DNA of 64,000 bases, from the NCBI RefSeq assembly GCF_035984415.1, contig NZ_CP130720.1, positions 8,432,001 through 8,496,000 of the forward strand, written 5' to 3'. The notes under the pieces are model-generated. The model ran no database searches and was not told the DNA's origin. It was given only the letters and a program-made list of their open reading frames with translations. The position numbers and the translations under genes were made by a program. This DNA is from Streptomyces sp. NBC_01296. GTDB lineage: Bacteria; Actinomycetota; Actinomycetes; Streptomycetales; Streptomycetaceae. Shown piece by piece: positions 1 through 8,680 of the stretch (position 1 is its first letter; the number at the start of each line of letters is the position of its first letter).

Positions 1-477
1 TGTCGACGCGGAGCGGCGGTTTTGGCGGGGAGGCCGGCGGGGTTCTGGCGCCAGGGCTGCCGCCCGGGGGTCGGTGGGGTTTGGGCCAGTTCGCCGGGCA
101 GGTGCTTGGCGCCATAGCCGGTGCGCGTGTCGATTGGCTTCTCCCGGCCCGTGTCCCAGCACACTTTCAGGCCGCCGATCACGGGCTTTCGACCGCCTAC
201 CGCTTCCCGGACGCGGGAGGTGGCCTCGCGGTCGGGGCCCATGGTGACGAACCCGCTGTCGAGCAGCCGGCTCGATGGGGCCGCGGCTTGGGCCTTCACC
301 GCCGGATGCAGGCGCATGGTGGGGCAGGTCGCCCGATGGGTCACCCGGCAGGCCCTCGGTCTGTGACAAGGCCCCCGATCATCGACCAGACCAGCGGGCT
401 GTTGCCCTGCGGGCCTGTTCCAGCAGCTGGTCCGGGGTGAGTTCCTGGCAGGCCAGGCAGTACCCGAACGTCGTCAT
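1..477 (-). pseudogene. Remnant of a TIGR03557-type F420-dependent LLM-class oxidoreductase
   Basis: Scattered over three frames are pieces of one family in the right order: the N-terminus from an ATG at 477 (MTTFGYCLACQELTPDQLL), then NSPLVWSMIGGL near 385-420, then TCPTMRLHPAVKAQAAA near 290-345, then DSGFVTMGPD and KPVIGGLKVCWD near 150-260, and HLPGELAQTPPTP near 70-110. In intact relatives these segments are separated by longer stretches, so at least two internal deletions and two frameshifts have occurred. The C-terminal end runs off the left edge of the window. Intact relatives are F420-linked flavin-type dehydrogenases of the luciferase-like fold. No functional product is expected. 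The family call rests on motif order, recognised by eye. Confidence 0.72.
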
Positions 478-810
478 GGGCCCCTTGCCTCCAGGGGCGT
501 GGATATCGGCCCCTCGGTCGACGCGTGCCCCTGGGCCCCGGCGACAACCATCGAACCACTCGCCGACACCGGGGGATGGGCCCGCCGCAGGAGGATTGCG
601 TCGTAGAACTGGATGACGCGGGGGCAAGGGCGCTGCGGCCGTCCCCGTCGCGACCGAAGGGCGGAGCCCGGCCCCGGGCCGAATCCAGTCTCGAGTGGGT
701 GGGTCGGCTCGGGGACCGCGATCGCCTGTGCGTGCATCCGGAGGCAATCGCGAGTTCTTGCGCATACCAGGAGGACGACAGGGCAGGCGGCCTGTCGGAG
801 GTGGAGAACT

Positions 811-972
811 ATGGTTCCCCTGTTGCTCGTCCTTCTGCTCGTCCTGATCCTCTTCGGCGCGGGTTTTGCGGTCGAAGTTCTGTGGTGGGTCGCGATCGCG
901 GTCCTGGTGCTCTGGCTCATTGGCTTCGTGGCCCGCCCGGCAGGCGGCGGCGGCCGCTGGTACCGCTGGTAG
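811..972 (+). CDS. Small hydrophobic membrane protein
   Basis: A 53-residue protein that is almost wholly hydrophobic. A run of Leu, Val and Ile from residue 2 to about 22 and a second from about 24 to 43 form two membrane segments joined by Glu-Val-Leu-Trp-Trp. It ends in a glycine-rich, basic GGGGRWYRW tail. GGAGGTGGAG lies just upstream of the ATG at 811, which picks this start over longer in-frame options whose codons look random. It resembles the short 'hydrophobic protein' or Lmo0937-like membrane peptides of streptomycetes. Its role is unknown, but it sits 109 bp before csbD-type DNA, which suggests an envelope-stress setting. Confidence 0.7.
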   Translation: MVPLLLVLLLVLILFGAGFAVEVLWWVAIAVLVLWLIGFVARPAGGGGRWYRW

Positions 973-1081
973 CTGCGATCGACGGCGCAAGCCCGCCTGA
1001 CAACCGCTTGCCCCGCCGCGCGCAATTGTTCCGTTTCATCTAGTTTGGGCACCGTCGAGATTCCCAACCAAGGAGTTCACC

Positions 1082-1279
1082 ATGGCTGACAAGGGAAAGA
1101 TGGACCAGGCCAAGGGCAAGGCCAAGGAGGCCGTCGGCAAGGTCACCGGCGACGACCGGATGAAGGCCGAAGGCAAGACGGACCAGGCCAAGGGCAAGGC
1201 GAAGGAAGCCTTGACTGAAACCGAGGAGCGCGCTCGCGGAATCAAGGACTCCCTGCGCGACAAGGGCGACAGGACCTGA
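1082..1279 (+). CDS. CsbD family stress protein
   Basis: A 65-residue, highly charged protein with the CsbD pattern repeated twice: DQAKGKAKEAVGKVTGDD at residues 7-25 and TDQAKGKAKEALTETEE at residues 32-50. CsbD proteins are small general-stress proteins, sigma-B dependent in Bacillus, of unknown biochemical function. The protein is full length for the family. AAGGAG lies seven bases before the ATG. A strong hairpin follows at 1319-1361, so it is probably monocistronic. Confidence 0.93.
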   Translation: MADKGKMDQAKGKAKEAVGKVTGDDRMKAEGKTDQAKGKAKEALTETEERARGIKDSLRDKGDRT

Positions 1280-1318
1280 CGCCGCCTGGGTGAGTCCCCT
1301 CGGGGCTTGCGGATGACC

Positions 1319-1361
1319 AGGATGCGGCCCCCGGCGCCTCGGCGTCGCGGGGCCGCATCCT
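1319..1361 (+). terminator. Strong hairpin after csbD-like gene
   Basis: A perfect 13-bp inverted repeat (AGGATGCGGCCCC and its complement) around a 17-base loop, 40 bp after the CsbD stop. There is no T-run, which is normal for streptomycete terminators. The 297 bp from here to the next gene hold nothing else I can support. Confidence 0.75.
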
Positions 1362-1658
1362 GTTCCCGGGCCCTGAGGCGTCGGCCCGCCTCCCCGGGGC
1401 CGGCGGGTGGAATCCATGCCGCCTACAACCGGTGGCAGGCGCCCCGCCATTCGGCGGGACAACGGCGCCGACCCCAGGGAGGGGATCGCACCCTCCGTCG
1501 GGCAAATGATGCGGGGTCCGACTCCCTGTGTGAGCGTGGAGACGCTACCTCCAGGGCCGACCGCCCCCGACGTGCGCGGCAGGGGCCCGTGCGGTGGCTG
1601 GCGCGGCTTCCCGGTCTCAGATTTCGCACCGAGCTGCACGGCACGAGAGAGGTCCTCG

Positions 1659-2036
1659 ATGGACAGCCAGAACAAGGACAACCCGGCCGCCGAAGTGGTG
1701 GTGGCGGTCGGCGACTGCTCTGCGGAGGACGCACGCGTCCTCCTCGACCTGCTCGAGCGTTCCTTCCCCGTGGACGTCGGGGCGGGCAGCGCGACGCAAG
1801 GCGGTCAGGCCGCGACCGTGTGGAGCGCGACCCTCGATGCGGCGAAGCCGGCGGAACCGGCGGAGGGGCAGGCAGCCCCCGTTCGGCTGAAGGACGCGGT
1901 CAATGTCACCCTTCAGGGAGGCCCCCGCGCGGTGCAGCGGGTGCAGGACGCGCTCGCCGGACACTTCTCCGTCGAGGACATGGGAGCCGTATCGGGCGAC
2001 CAGGAAACGGAGATCGGACTCCGTATCCGCTCCTGA
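1659..2036 (+). CDS. Hypothetical protein, 125 aa
   Basis: A soluble 125-residue protein with good high-GC codon bias. The ATG at 1659 follows GAGAGAGG. It begins with a strand-helix unit (EVVVAVGDCSAEDARVLLDL), has a Gly/Ala/Pro-rich middle, and ends with a second helix-strand unit (RAVQRVQDALAGHFSVEDM...EIGLRIRS). The alternating strand-helix pattern suggests a small ferredoxin-like alpha/beta fold. I see no catalytic motif and do not recognise the family. No operon partner is obvious; the next gene begins 93 bp downstream. Confidence 0.55.
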   Translation: MDSQNKDNPAAEVVVAVGDCSAEDARVLLDLLERSFPVDVGAGSATQGGQAATVWSATLDAAKPAEPAEGQAAPVRLKDAVNVTLQGGPRAVQRVQDALAGHFSVEDMGAVSGDQETEIGLRIRS

Positions 2037-2129
2037 GCGATCGGGGTGCAACGGCCGGTTCACATCGTCCCGCCTGCCGCATACGGGCACGTGCCGTGTA
2101 CGGGCGGCGACACAGGGCAAACGGGGGGC

Positions 2130-2555
2130 ATGACCGTACCCAAGACAACCGTTATCGTCCTGGACTCTGCCGAGCCCGAGCTGCTGGCACGGTTCTACGC
2201 CGAACTGCTCGGTGCCACGACAGGACCGGCCCCGGGTGACGAGGAGCTCCTCCTCGTCACCAGCCGCACCGGCGTGGTACTCGGAGTCCGCCGCGACCCG
2301 GACCACGTTCCGCCGAGCTGGCCGCTCCCGGAGGGTTCCCAACAGGCCCATGTGCGCATCCTCGTGGAGGCACGGTGCCTCGACGAGGCCGAGCGCGAGG
2401 CCGTGACCCTCGGGGCCCGCCCAGTGGCCGCGGAGGACGACGGCAGCCTGCCGGGCAGCCGGACCACCTGGCGCCGCTACGCCGACCCGGCCGGCCACGC
2501 GTTCGTCCTCTCCGCGGTCAGCGAAGACTTCGCCCCCGCAAGCGCCACCGGATGA
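2130..2555 (+). CDS. VOC family (glyoxalase/bleomycin-resistance fold) protein
   Basis: A 141-residue single-unit VOC protein. It opens with a strand (TTVIVLDSAEPELLARFYAELLG), the standard first beta-alpha unit of a paired beta-alpha-beta-beta-beta module. It ends with YADPAGHAFVLS, the family's usual last strand, where PxGHxF carries a likely metal ligand. VOC members include glyoxalases, dioxygenases and antibiotic-sequestering proteins; the substrate cannot be told from sequence. The ATG at 2130 follows a G-run (ACGGGGGGC) as ribosome site. Codon use matches its neighbours. Confidence 0.8.
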   Translation: MTVPKTTVIVLDSAEPELLARFYAELLGATTGPAPGDEELLLVTSRTGVVLGVRRDPDHVPPSWPLPEGSQQAHVRILVEARCLDEAEREAVTLGARPVAAEDDGSLPGSRTTWRRYADPAGHAFVLSAVSEDFAPASATG

Positions 2556-2698
2556 AGCGCGCACTCCCTCACCCGTAGTGGACGTTCACGATGCGGAAGC
2601 CGACCTCGACGTACAGCTCGCGCCTTTGTCAGGACCGGCTGGCACGACAAGGCTGCTCCTGAGAACCGGCCCTGTCCAACCGCCCCGTCTGTCCGGGA

Positions 2699-3517
2699 TC
2701 AGACCTCACGCCACCGGGCCATCGCCCAGGAGAACACGCCGAAGAGCATCAGGCCGATGGCGAGCGCGACCAGCAGCCACGGCCCCGCCGCGGTCTGGGT
2801 GAACGACCTCAGGGTGTCGTCGATGCCCTTCGCCTGCGCCGGGTCGTAGCGCACCGCGGCGTACACGACGAAGCCGCCTGCCGCCGCGAACACGACGCCC
2901 CGGGCCAGGCCGCCGGTCACCCCCAGGAAGCCGACGGCCTTGCGCCACCGCTCCGAGACCCCGCTCATGGCGAGGTGCTTGCGGAAGCTGCGCCGCGCCG
3001 CCTGGACAGCGATGACCACGCCCGCGATGGCGATCCCGAGCCCGGCCGCACCCACCAGCCACTGGCCGGCGGGCAGGTCCAGCGCCCTGGCCGTCACATC
3101 GCGTGACTGCTGGTCGCCGGAGCGCCCGCCGCCGCCCGCCGCGAACGACAGGACCGAGAACGCGACCGCGGCGTAGAAGACGGTCCGGCCCGCCGAGGCC
3201 AGCCGCTTCATCAGCTTGCCGCCGTCCGGTCCCGCTGCGCCGAACGCCGCCTCTGACAGGCGCCACAGCATCATGCCCACGAGCCCGATGCCCACGGCCC
3301 AGATGAGGACGCTGCCGAAGGAATTTTCCGCGAGCTCCTGAAGGGCGCCCTGACGGTCGGCTTCCTTGCCCCCGTCCTGACCGAAGGCCACGCGTAGGGC
3401 CAGCATCCCGACCAGTACGTACAGCACCCCGCGCGCCAGCAGCCCGCAGCGCGCCGCGACCTGCCGGACATCGCCGCCAGGGGATGCGGCGCGCTTGCTC
3501 GCGTCCCCGCTTCTCAT
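2699..3517 (-). CDS. DUF1206 integral membrane protein
   Basis: A 272-residue protein built of three similar two-helix units, the DUF1206 layout. Unit 1 has ARCGLLARGVLYVLVGMLAL and AVGIGLVGMMLWRLSEAAFG; unit 2 has SAGRTVFYAAVAFSVLSFAAG and GAAGLGIAIAGVVIAVQAA; unit 3 has ARGVVFAAAGGFVVYAAV and LLVALAIGLMLFGVFSWAMARW. Six membrane helices are expected. The repeated R-x-x-x-Y/F and WR/AR ends are typical. Function is unknown. The open frame continues upstream, but that part is the C-terminal debris of a broken epimerase gene, so the ATG at 3517 is preferred. Confidence 0.88.
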   Translation of the reverse strand: MRSGDASKRAASPGGDVRQVAARCGLLARGVLYVLVGMLALRVAFGQDGGKEADRQGALQELAENSFGSVLIWAVGIGLVGMMLWRLSEAAFGAAGPDGGKLMKRLASAGRTVFYAAVAFSVLSFAAGGGGRSGDQQSRDVTARALDLPAGQWLVGAAGLGIAIAGVVIAVQAARRSFRKHLAMSGVSERWRKAVGFLGVTGGLARGVVFAAAGGFVVYAAVRYDPAQAKGIDDTLRSFTQTAAGPWLLVALAIGLMLFGVFSWAMARWREV

Positions 3518-3636
3518 CGTGGTCGGACCTCGGAGACGGTCACCTCGATGTGCGACATGCGCACCCCTTCTGTGCCGACGACGACCCACTCCGGCGGTGC
3601 TGCTCGCCGTCCGACCGCCCTGCTGGGAGTCGCGCC

Positions 3637-4109
3637 TCACACCGCGGGCCTCCGTGGCGGTGGCCGACGGGTCCAGCCCAGATCGTCGTGGGCTCGGCCG
3701 GCGTCGAGCAGGGGGAGTTGCAACGGCGTCCAGCAGGCCGGGATCGGCTGGTACGAGGCGTACGTGCCGGGCCGCGGCGAGTGCGGCACGGGCGGCGCCG
3801 ACCGGGAGCGGCAGCGTACGAGCGTGCAGCAGGCCGGCCACGACGGCCTTGTTCAGTACGGGGTCGGCCACCAGATTGAACGGGCCGTGGACGGGGCGGG
3901 TGGACGACGGCGTCGGCGCCGGCGAAGACCTCGGTCAGGTCGCTGCGTCCGGGGTCGATGTCGGCTTCGGTCCATCGCACGCCGGGGATGTGCAGGCCGG
4001 GCCGGCGGCGGGCGACACCGAGTACGTCGGTGACCGTGCGGTCGGCTGCCAGGGCCTTGACCACGCTGGTCCCCGCGTTGCCGCCGGCGCCGGTGACGAC
4101 GACTCTCAT
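3637..4109 (-). pseudogene. Broken NAD-dependent epimerase (extended SDR) gene
   Basis: The ATG at 4109 opens a clear Rossmann start (MRVVVTGAGGNAGTSVVKAL) that runs to FAGADAVVH. The reading then shifts to the C-terminal end of the same family: GPFNLVADPVLNKA, GAARAALAAARHVRLVPADP, and after another shift LPLLDAGRAHDDLGW to a stop at 3637. The middle of the protein, which should hold the catalytic Tyr-x-x-x-Lys, is missing, and there are two frame changes. The ATG overlaps the stop of the upstream gene (ATGA), so the intact ancestor was translationally coupled to it. Confidence 0.8.
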
Positions 4110-4723
4110 GACGCCCAACGCACTCTTCGTGACAGTCGGAAGCGTGGTGTGCCGTGGGTGCGGCCCCGGTCGGCCCGCGTGGGGGCTGCGGCAGCGGTGG
4201 TGAAGGTCCGGCCCGCGGCCTCCACCCGCAGTTCCTCCAGGGCGGCTGCCTGCCGGTGCGCGCGGTCCAGCAGCCGGGCGACGGCGGCCGGGTCGAGGTG
4301 GGTGGTGGCGTCGGCGATGGTCCCCAGCGACCGCCACAGGGACGCCTTGCCCTCGACTCCGAGCCGCATGGCTTCCAGCTCGAGGACGTCACTGAGGGGC
4401 GAGCGGCTCACGAGGCGGCCGTTGAGCTTGACCCTGCCCGCCTTCTCGGCCAGACGGCCTATGACAACCCTGTGCCATTGCGCGGGGACGTCGAGGGCCG
4501 TCATGATCTCGCGCAGACTCTCCCGGTCATCGGCGATCTGCTCGGACAGCTCGGCCAGGAGCGCCCCCGCCGGCGTACCGCGGTGCGTCCGTGCCATGCG
4601 CCGGATCAGACAGACGCCGCTGTTGGCGCCCGCGAGGTGGTCGTTCAGGTAGATCGCGAGGAGGCGTTGTGGGGCTGGAACGGGGGAGGAACGAGCTTCC
4701 GGGCTGTGGGCGTTGGTTTCCAT
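4106..4723 (-). CDS. Hypothetical helical protein, ferritin-like length
   Basis: A 205-residue protein dominated by amphipathic helices: RLLAIYLNDHLAGANSGVCL, a long helix around GALLAELSEQIADDRESLRE, LEAMRLGVEGKASLWRSLG, and AAVARLLDRAHRQAAALEEL. This spacing suggests a four-helix bundle of about 150 residues, but I see no complete metal-binding motif and do not name a family. The last 30 residues are Arg- and Thr-rich and may be non-native, since they run into the broken epimerase. GGAA lies eight bases before the ATG at 4723. It forms an ATGA-coupled unit with the epimerase remnant. Confidence 0.6.
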   Translation of the reverse strand: METNAHSPEARSSPVPAPQRLLAIYLNDHLAGANSGVCLIRRMARTHRGTPAGALLAELSEQIADDRESLREIMTALDVPAQWHRVVIGRLAEKAGRVKLNGRLVSRSPLSDVLELEAMRLGVEGKASLWRSLGTIADATTHLDPAAVARLLDRAHRQAAALEELRVEAAGRTFTTAAAAPTRADRGRTHGTPRFRLSRRVRWAS

Positions 4724-4969
4724 GGCACTGTTCCGATCGCTTGGACGTCTCGGCTGCCGGCTCGGATGTACCGGCCGTGTGCAGGCCCCGACTTGCGCCG
4801 CTCACGGGCAGGGGAGGCTCTTGGCGTCTGACCGGCCTGCCGGCCTTCAAACCAGGTCTGTGGAGCCGGAGGCGCCCAGGCCCCGGAGGTTTGAACCCTC
4901 CTCCATCGAGCAGGCGCCGTGCGAAGCGAGACCCGGAAGCAGAGCCGGAAACGAGGGGAAGGGCGTTGC

Positions 4970-5473
4970 ATGAGCGCGGACGAGCAGGAGAACCAGGACG
5001 TCGTCGAGGCGATCCTCAAGGATCACCACACCATGGAGGACCTCTTCCGTCGGATGCGCAGCGTGGAGGCGGACCGCGAGGGTGCCCTGGCCAAGTTCTC
5101 CGCGCTCCTCATCGCGCACGGCCAGGCCGAGGAAACCGAGGTGTACGGCGCGCTGAAGAGGTTCAAGCATGTCGACAACGAGGAGGTCGAACACGGAGCC
5201 GAGGAGCACGAAGAGGGCAATGAGGCCCTACTGGCGCTGCTCGAGGTGGCCGAGGTCGGTTCGGACGAGTGGGACTCGCGCTTGGAGGACCTGGTCAAGG
5301 CGGTCTCCCACCACCTCGACGAAGAGGAGCGGAGCATCCTCAACGGCGCCAGGGAGAACGTCCCGGACGAGCGGCGGGCCGAGCTCGGGGCGGCCTTCCT
5401 GCGGGAGCGGGAGCGGCAGCTCGCGGCCGACTGCGGCCGCATCGAGAACGTACGCGCGGTCGCACGTGGGTGA
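4970..5473 (+). CDS. Hemerythrin HHE-domain protein
   Basis: A 167-residue protein with the HHE cation-binding pattern: DHHTMEDLF near residues 18-26, HGQAEETEVY near 47-56, a middle His/Glu stretch (EHGAEEHEEGNEA, about 71-83), and SHHLDEEERSIL near 108-119. These His and Glu residues would bind a di-iron centre in a four-helix bundle. Actinobacterial members are linked to oxygen, NO or redox sensing, but this one's role is unproved. The ATG at 4970 follows GAGGGGAAGGG; a longer in-frame start lacks such a site. A second HHE protein lies at 62772-63332. Confidence 0.88.
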   Translation: MSADEQENQDVVEAILKDHHTMEDLFRRMRSVEADREGALAKFSALLIAHGQAEETEVYGALKRFKHVDNEEVEHGAEEHEEGNEALLALLEVAEVGSDEWDSRLEDLVKAVSHHLDEEERSILNGARENVPDERRAELGAAFLRERERQLAADCGRIENVRAVARG

Positions 5474-5555
5474 CGGAGCAGGGGAGCATGTTGGACGCCC
5501 CGTGGCCGACGGGCGGGCCGAACGGGCGGATGCCTGTGGAAGGACGTCCGCCGAC

Positions 5556-6377
5556 CTACGGATCCACCGGAGGTGTCCGGCGCAGCAGCTCGTCGTGGAG
5601 CAGTCGGCCGACGAGCGCGCCCCCGAACACGACGACGCCGATACCGACGAGCCATGTCTGGATGACGAGTACGGTTCCGAAGGGGCCGTAGGTGACGGCA
5701 TTGGACGCGATCAGCGGTGAGAAGACGAGCCGGGAGAAGATCCGCAGCCCGAGCAGTCCGATCATGGTGGCCACCGCCCCGGGAAGCAGGGCGGTCCACG
5801 GGATCCGGCCGCCGAGCAGCAGCCGCTGGGACCACCAGAAGAAGAGGGTGCCGATCGCCACCGTGACGAAGCCACGGGCCGGGGCCTCGCGCCACGGCGA
5901 CGAGACCGCCGAGAGGTAGAGGACACCGACCAGAACGCCGAGCCACAGCACCTGACGCCATCTGGCCCACCACCGAGCCGGAGGCAGATTCCAGACCCTT
6001 TCGTATCCGCTTTGCAGCGTGGTGCCGAAGGACAGGCCGAATACGGCGAGCAGCGCGAGGCCGAACGCAGTCGTCGCCCGCCATGCCTGACCGGGCAGGG
6101 CGAAGAGCCGCTCGATCTCCGCTCTGGCTGCCCGCGACACGCCGAGCCCGTCTCCCAGCCACTGCGCGAACCCTTGCCCCCCGCGGGCATCCGCCGCGGT
6201 CACGACGATGAGCAGCGGTACGAGCGTCAGAAACCCGAGCGCGGCGAAGCCCAGCGAGCGTTGCCACAGCTCCAGGTCCCGGACGTGTACCCAGCGGCGT
6301 CCGGCCCGCGCACGGCGGAGCATGCTGCGCACCCGCCCGAAGAGCGGCAGCCGGTCCGTCCTGCCGGGCCCGGTCAT
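5556..6377 (-). CDS. YihY/BrkB family integral membrane protein
   Basis: A 273-residue membrane protein with the family start DLELWQRSLGFAALGFLTLVP and the later segments TTAFGLALLAVFGLSFGTTL, VLWLGVLVGVLYLSAVSS, GRIPWTALLPGAVATMIGLL and TYGPFGTVLVIQTWLVGIGV. Five to six helices are expected. The family includes the old 'BrkB' annotation; transport or envelope roles are suspected but not settled. The start at 6377 overlaps the stop codon region of a 54-codon reading frame, which itself overlaps the HAD gene, so all three form one coupled transcript. Confidence 0.88.
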   Translation of the reverse strand: MTGPGRTDRLPLFGRVRSMLRRARAGRRWVHVRDLELWQRSLGFAALGFLTLVPLLIVVTAADARGGQGFAQWLGDGLGVSRAARAEIERLFALPGQAWRATTAFGLALLAVFGLSFGTTLQSGYERVWNLPPARWWARWRQVLWLGVLVGVLYLSAVSSPWREAPARGFVTVAIGTLFFWWSQRLLLGGRIPWTALLPGAVATMIGLLGLRIFSRLVFSPLIASNAVTYGPFGTVLVIQTWLVGIGVVVFGGALVGRLLHDELLRRTPPVDP

Positions 6378-6541
6378 CACGCTGCCGGAGCACGCGTGAG
6401 TGCGCCGTCCAGACCGCTGACCCGGCCGGCGAGGCGGCCCCGTACCACGCTGGTCCCGACGTTTCCGGTGGTCCAGACGGCCACCACGCAGGCGCGACAG
6501 GTGCGGGGATTGCCGGCCGTGAGCGGGGTCGAGGGGGTCAT
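6377..6541 (-). pseudogene. 54-codon remnant of an NmrA-type NAD(P)-binding protein
   Basis: This short frame starts by ATGA overlap with the HAD stop and ends exactly at the BrkB start. Its centre, VWTTGNVGTSVVRGRLAG, matches the glycine-rich beta-alpha unit that opens NmrA-like NAD(P)-binding proteins (usual form V-T-G-A-T-G-N-V-G). Its end, DGALTRAPAA, matches their usual second strand (V-R-A-L-T-R-D-P). Nothing of the remaining 200-plus residues is present. It is best read as a deletion scar that kept frame and coupling; a short expressed peptide cannot be excluded. Confidence 0.55.
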
Positions 6542-7227
6542 GGGTCAGGCTCCTGTCCGGTGTTTGCAGCACGGCCGAACGGGCTGCTGTCGAGGTGGGC
6601 GAGGAGGTCGGCGGGGTGCCGGTACACGGCTCGCGCTCCGGCCTCTTCGAGGTCGGAGCGCGGGATGCCGCCGGACAGGAGGCCCACGCAGGCGACGTCG
6701 GCGCGGGTCGCCGCTTTCATGTCCCAGACCGTGTCTCCGACGAACACGGCGGCGCGTGCGGGTGCGTCGGCCAGTTGGAGGGCGTGGTGCACCGGGTCGG
6801 GTGCCGGCTTGCCCTCCTCCACGTCGTCGGAGCTGGCCGTGGCGGTGATGGCATCGTCGGCGTCCACTGCCCGCCGGAGCGCGTCCAGTTCCGCCTCCTG
6901 CGCAGAGGTCACGAGCACCACCCGCCAGCCCCGCCGGTCCAACTCGCGCAGGAGCTCGGCCGCCGAGTCCAGCGGGGCCAGCCGATCGAAGTACGTTCTG
7001 TACAGGGTGTCGTGCCCGGCCGTGAGCGTCTGGTCCTGGTCCGTGTCGCGGTCCTCGCCCAGCAGGTGTGCGAGCAGGTCCTCGCCGGGAAGGCCGATCG
7101 CGCGGTGAATGTCGTGCACGGCGACGTCGTGGCCCGCCTGCCTGAGTGCCTCCCACCAGCACGTGACGTGGAGGTGGTTGGTGTCGGCGAGGGTGCCGTC
7201 GACATCGAACAGCGCCGCCCGGTTCAT
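6538..7227 (-). CDS. HAD family phosphatase, PGMB/Gph-like
   Basis: A 229-residue haloacid-dehalogenase-type hydrolase with all four motifs. DVDGT at residues 8-12 supplies the nucleophile and acid aspartates. LVTSAQ is motif II. The lysine in EEGKPAPDP is motif III. GDTVWDMKAA is motif IV with metal-binding aspartates. A helical C1 cap lies between residues 20 and 90. It probably dephosphorylates a small sugar phosphate or phosphoglycolate, but the substrate is not readable. The ATG at 7227 puts motif I at the usual place; upstream frame is debris of another gene. It heads the HAD, 54-codon, BrkB coupled unit. Confidence 0.88.
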   Translation of the reverse strand: MNRAALFDVDGTLADTNHLHVTCWWEALRQAGHDVAVHDIHRAIGLPGEDLLAHLLGEDRDTDQDQTLTAGHDTLYRTYFDRLAPLDSAAELLRELDRRGWRVVLVTSAQEAELDALRRAVDADDAITATASSDDVEEGKPAPDPVHHALQLADAPARAAVFVGDTVWDMKAATRADVACVGLLSGGIPRSDLEEAGARAVYRHPADLLAHLDSSPFGRAANTGQEPDP

Positions 7228-7244
7228 GCGAGCCTCCCGGCGGG

Positions 7245-7475
7245 TCAGTGGCCTGGTTTGCACTTGAGTTCGGCCTTGTCCATGGAGGAACGGCCTGCCC
7301 TGCAGATTAAGGCGCTTGGCCTCCTCGTAGAGCTGGTCGTACGTCGGCCCCTGCAAGCCGCTGTTTGAGCGCCGGCCGCCGCTTGGGCGAGTACATGTCC
7401 TGGGTCGAGCTCTTGCTCGCTGTCTTGGACCGCCCGAGCGGGCCCAGGGCCCTTTCCTCGTGGTCTCGTACCTCC
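7245..7475 (-). pseudogene. Remnant of a small 'plasmid stabilization'-type protein
   Basis: Two frames hold the C-terminal half of a basic actinobacterial protein of about 110 residues: RSKTASKSSTQDMYSPKRR, then QGPTYDQLYEEAKRLNLQGR. After one more frame shift comes SSMDKAELKCKPGH and a stop at 7245. The LYEEAKR-x-x-x-x-GRSSM-x-KAEL segment resembles a Rho N-terminal/SAP-like nucleic-acid motif found in proteins annotated as plasmid stabilization in Streptomyces. The N-terminal half is not recognisable. At least two frameshifts make it non-functional. Confidence 0.6.
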
Positions 7476-7489
7476 AGAGATACCGGGCT

Positions 7490-8136
7490 ACGGATGCGTA
7501 CGGCCCTCCCCTGTACACGGATACTCCTCGTCGGCGCGTGCCCCTGGCTCTCGTCGGCAAACATCGGGGCCCGCTGCGCCGTCTGACTGTGGCGTCCGCG
7601 GGTCGGCGTACGGCGCGAGTTCCGTAAGCCCTTCTCGCGCGACAGGCGGTACCTGACCGCGTGGATCACCGCCGACGGGCGTGACGGCTACCGGGTGGAG
7701 CCCGACTGCTAGCGTCCGGTGTCAGTCCGCCCTGTCCGTGGGCGAGCCGGGCCGTGGTCGTAGGGCGGCTCCTCGGGTGGGAGGACGCCCTCCCGATGGC
7801 GGTCCCCGGCCCGTGCACGACGAGCGGAGCTGGACCTTCGACCGCGATCCGGGCGGGCTCGACCCCGTGCTCGCATCGAGCTGCTCCAGGAGGCCTACCT
7901 CGCGCGCGACCCGGATCACGACCGGCGCTGCGGCCTGCGCTCCAGGCATCAAGCTTGCGCCGACCGGCCTCCAGGCGGCTGCTGCTGAGCCATGCCGGGC
8001 CGAGCAGGTGCTGTGCCGGGTCTGAAGCCCTCCGCGCGCGCCGACTCAGTTGCCGACTCCGGGTGTGCCTGGTTTGTCCGGCGGCAGGGTGGGCAGCCGC
8101 GCCATGGAGGCACAAGCCCCGGGACGGAGGGCCAAG
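7490..8136. other. Stretch without a supported gene
   Basis: No frame shows sustained codon bias. One short plus-strand piece at about 7617-7712 (ending ITADGRDGYRVEPDC and a stop) looks like the C-terminus of a lost gene that I cannot identify. The rest is Arg/Pro-rich noise in all frames. Promoter sequence for the gene pair starting at 8137 should lie at the right end. Confidence 0.4.
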
Positions 8137-8679
8137 ATGTCGACAAACATGCTTATAGCCGTGATCGTGGCCGCGGTGGTCGTGGTGGCCGTTCTCGCCA
8201 CCATTCTGTGGTTCCTGGCCCGACGGCGCCACCTGCGCGACCGGTTCGGACCGGAATACGAGCGCACGGTCGAGGAGAAGGGCGGCACGATGGCCGCTGA
8301 ACGCGAGCTCCGCGCCCGCGAGCAGCGGCACGACCAGCTCGACATCAAGGAACTCCCCGCCGACCGGCAGCGCCAGTACACCGAGGACTGGAGCGGCCTC
8401 CAGGAACACTTCGTGGACCGCCCTGCGGACGCCGTAGACAAGGCCGACGACCTGGTGTCGAGGCTGATGACGGAGCGCGGCTACCCGACCGAGGGATACC
8501 GGGGAGCGGTCCGAGACCTGTCGGTCGAGCACAGCCGCACGTTGGAGCACTACCGAGCCGCACACGACGTGAGAGCGCGGAGCGCGAAGGGACAGGCGAC
8601 GACGGAGGAGCTGCGCGGGGCGATGGTGCACTACCGCGCCCTGTTCGAGGAACTGCTCACTGATCAGAGGAGCCGGTGA
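8137..8679 (+). CDS. Membrane-anchored helical-domain protein, first of a tandem paralogue pair
   Basis: A 180-residue protein. Residues 4-26 form one membrane helix (MLIAVIVAAVVVVAVLATIL), followed by a basic stop-transfer (ARRRHLRDRF). A charged linker leads to a helical domain from about residue 85 (QYTEDWSGLQEHFVDRPADA...LVSRLMTERGYP...LEHYRAAHDV...AMVHYRALFEELL). The same domain recurs in the next gene. GGAGG precedes the ATG at 8137. Its stop is one base before the next ATG (TGA-C-ATG), so the pair is co-translated. Orientation would place the domain in the cytoplasm. I do not know its function; the domain pairing recurs in streptomycete genomes as far as I recall. Confidence 0.75.
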   Translation: MSTNMLIAVIVAAVVVVAVLATILWFLARRRHLRDRFGPEYERTVEEKGGTMAAERELRAREQRHDQLDIKELPADRQRQYTEDWSGLQEHFVDRPADAVDKADDLVSRLMTERGYPTEGYRGAVRDLSVEHSRTLEHYRAAHDVRARSAKGQATTEELRGAMVHYRALFEELLTDQRSR

Positions 8680-8680
8680 C

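Noticed and set aside
2699..3871. Longer DUF1206 protein beginning at 3871
   Set aside because: The extra 118 residues contain the C-terminal motif of the broken epimerase (AARHVRLVPADPGLLD), so this is fused debris.
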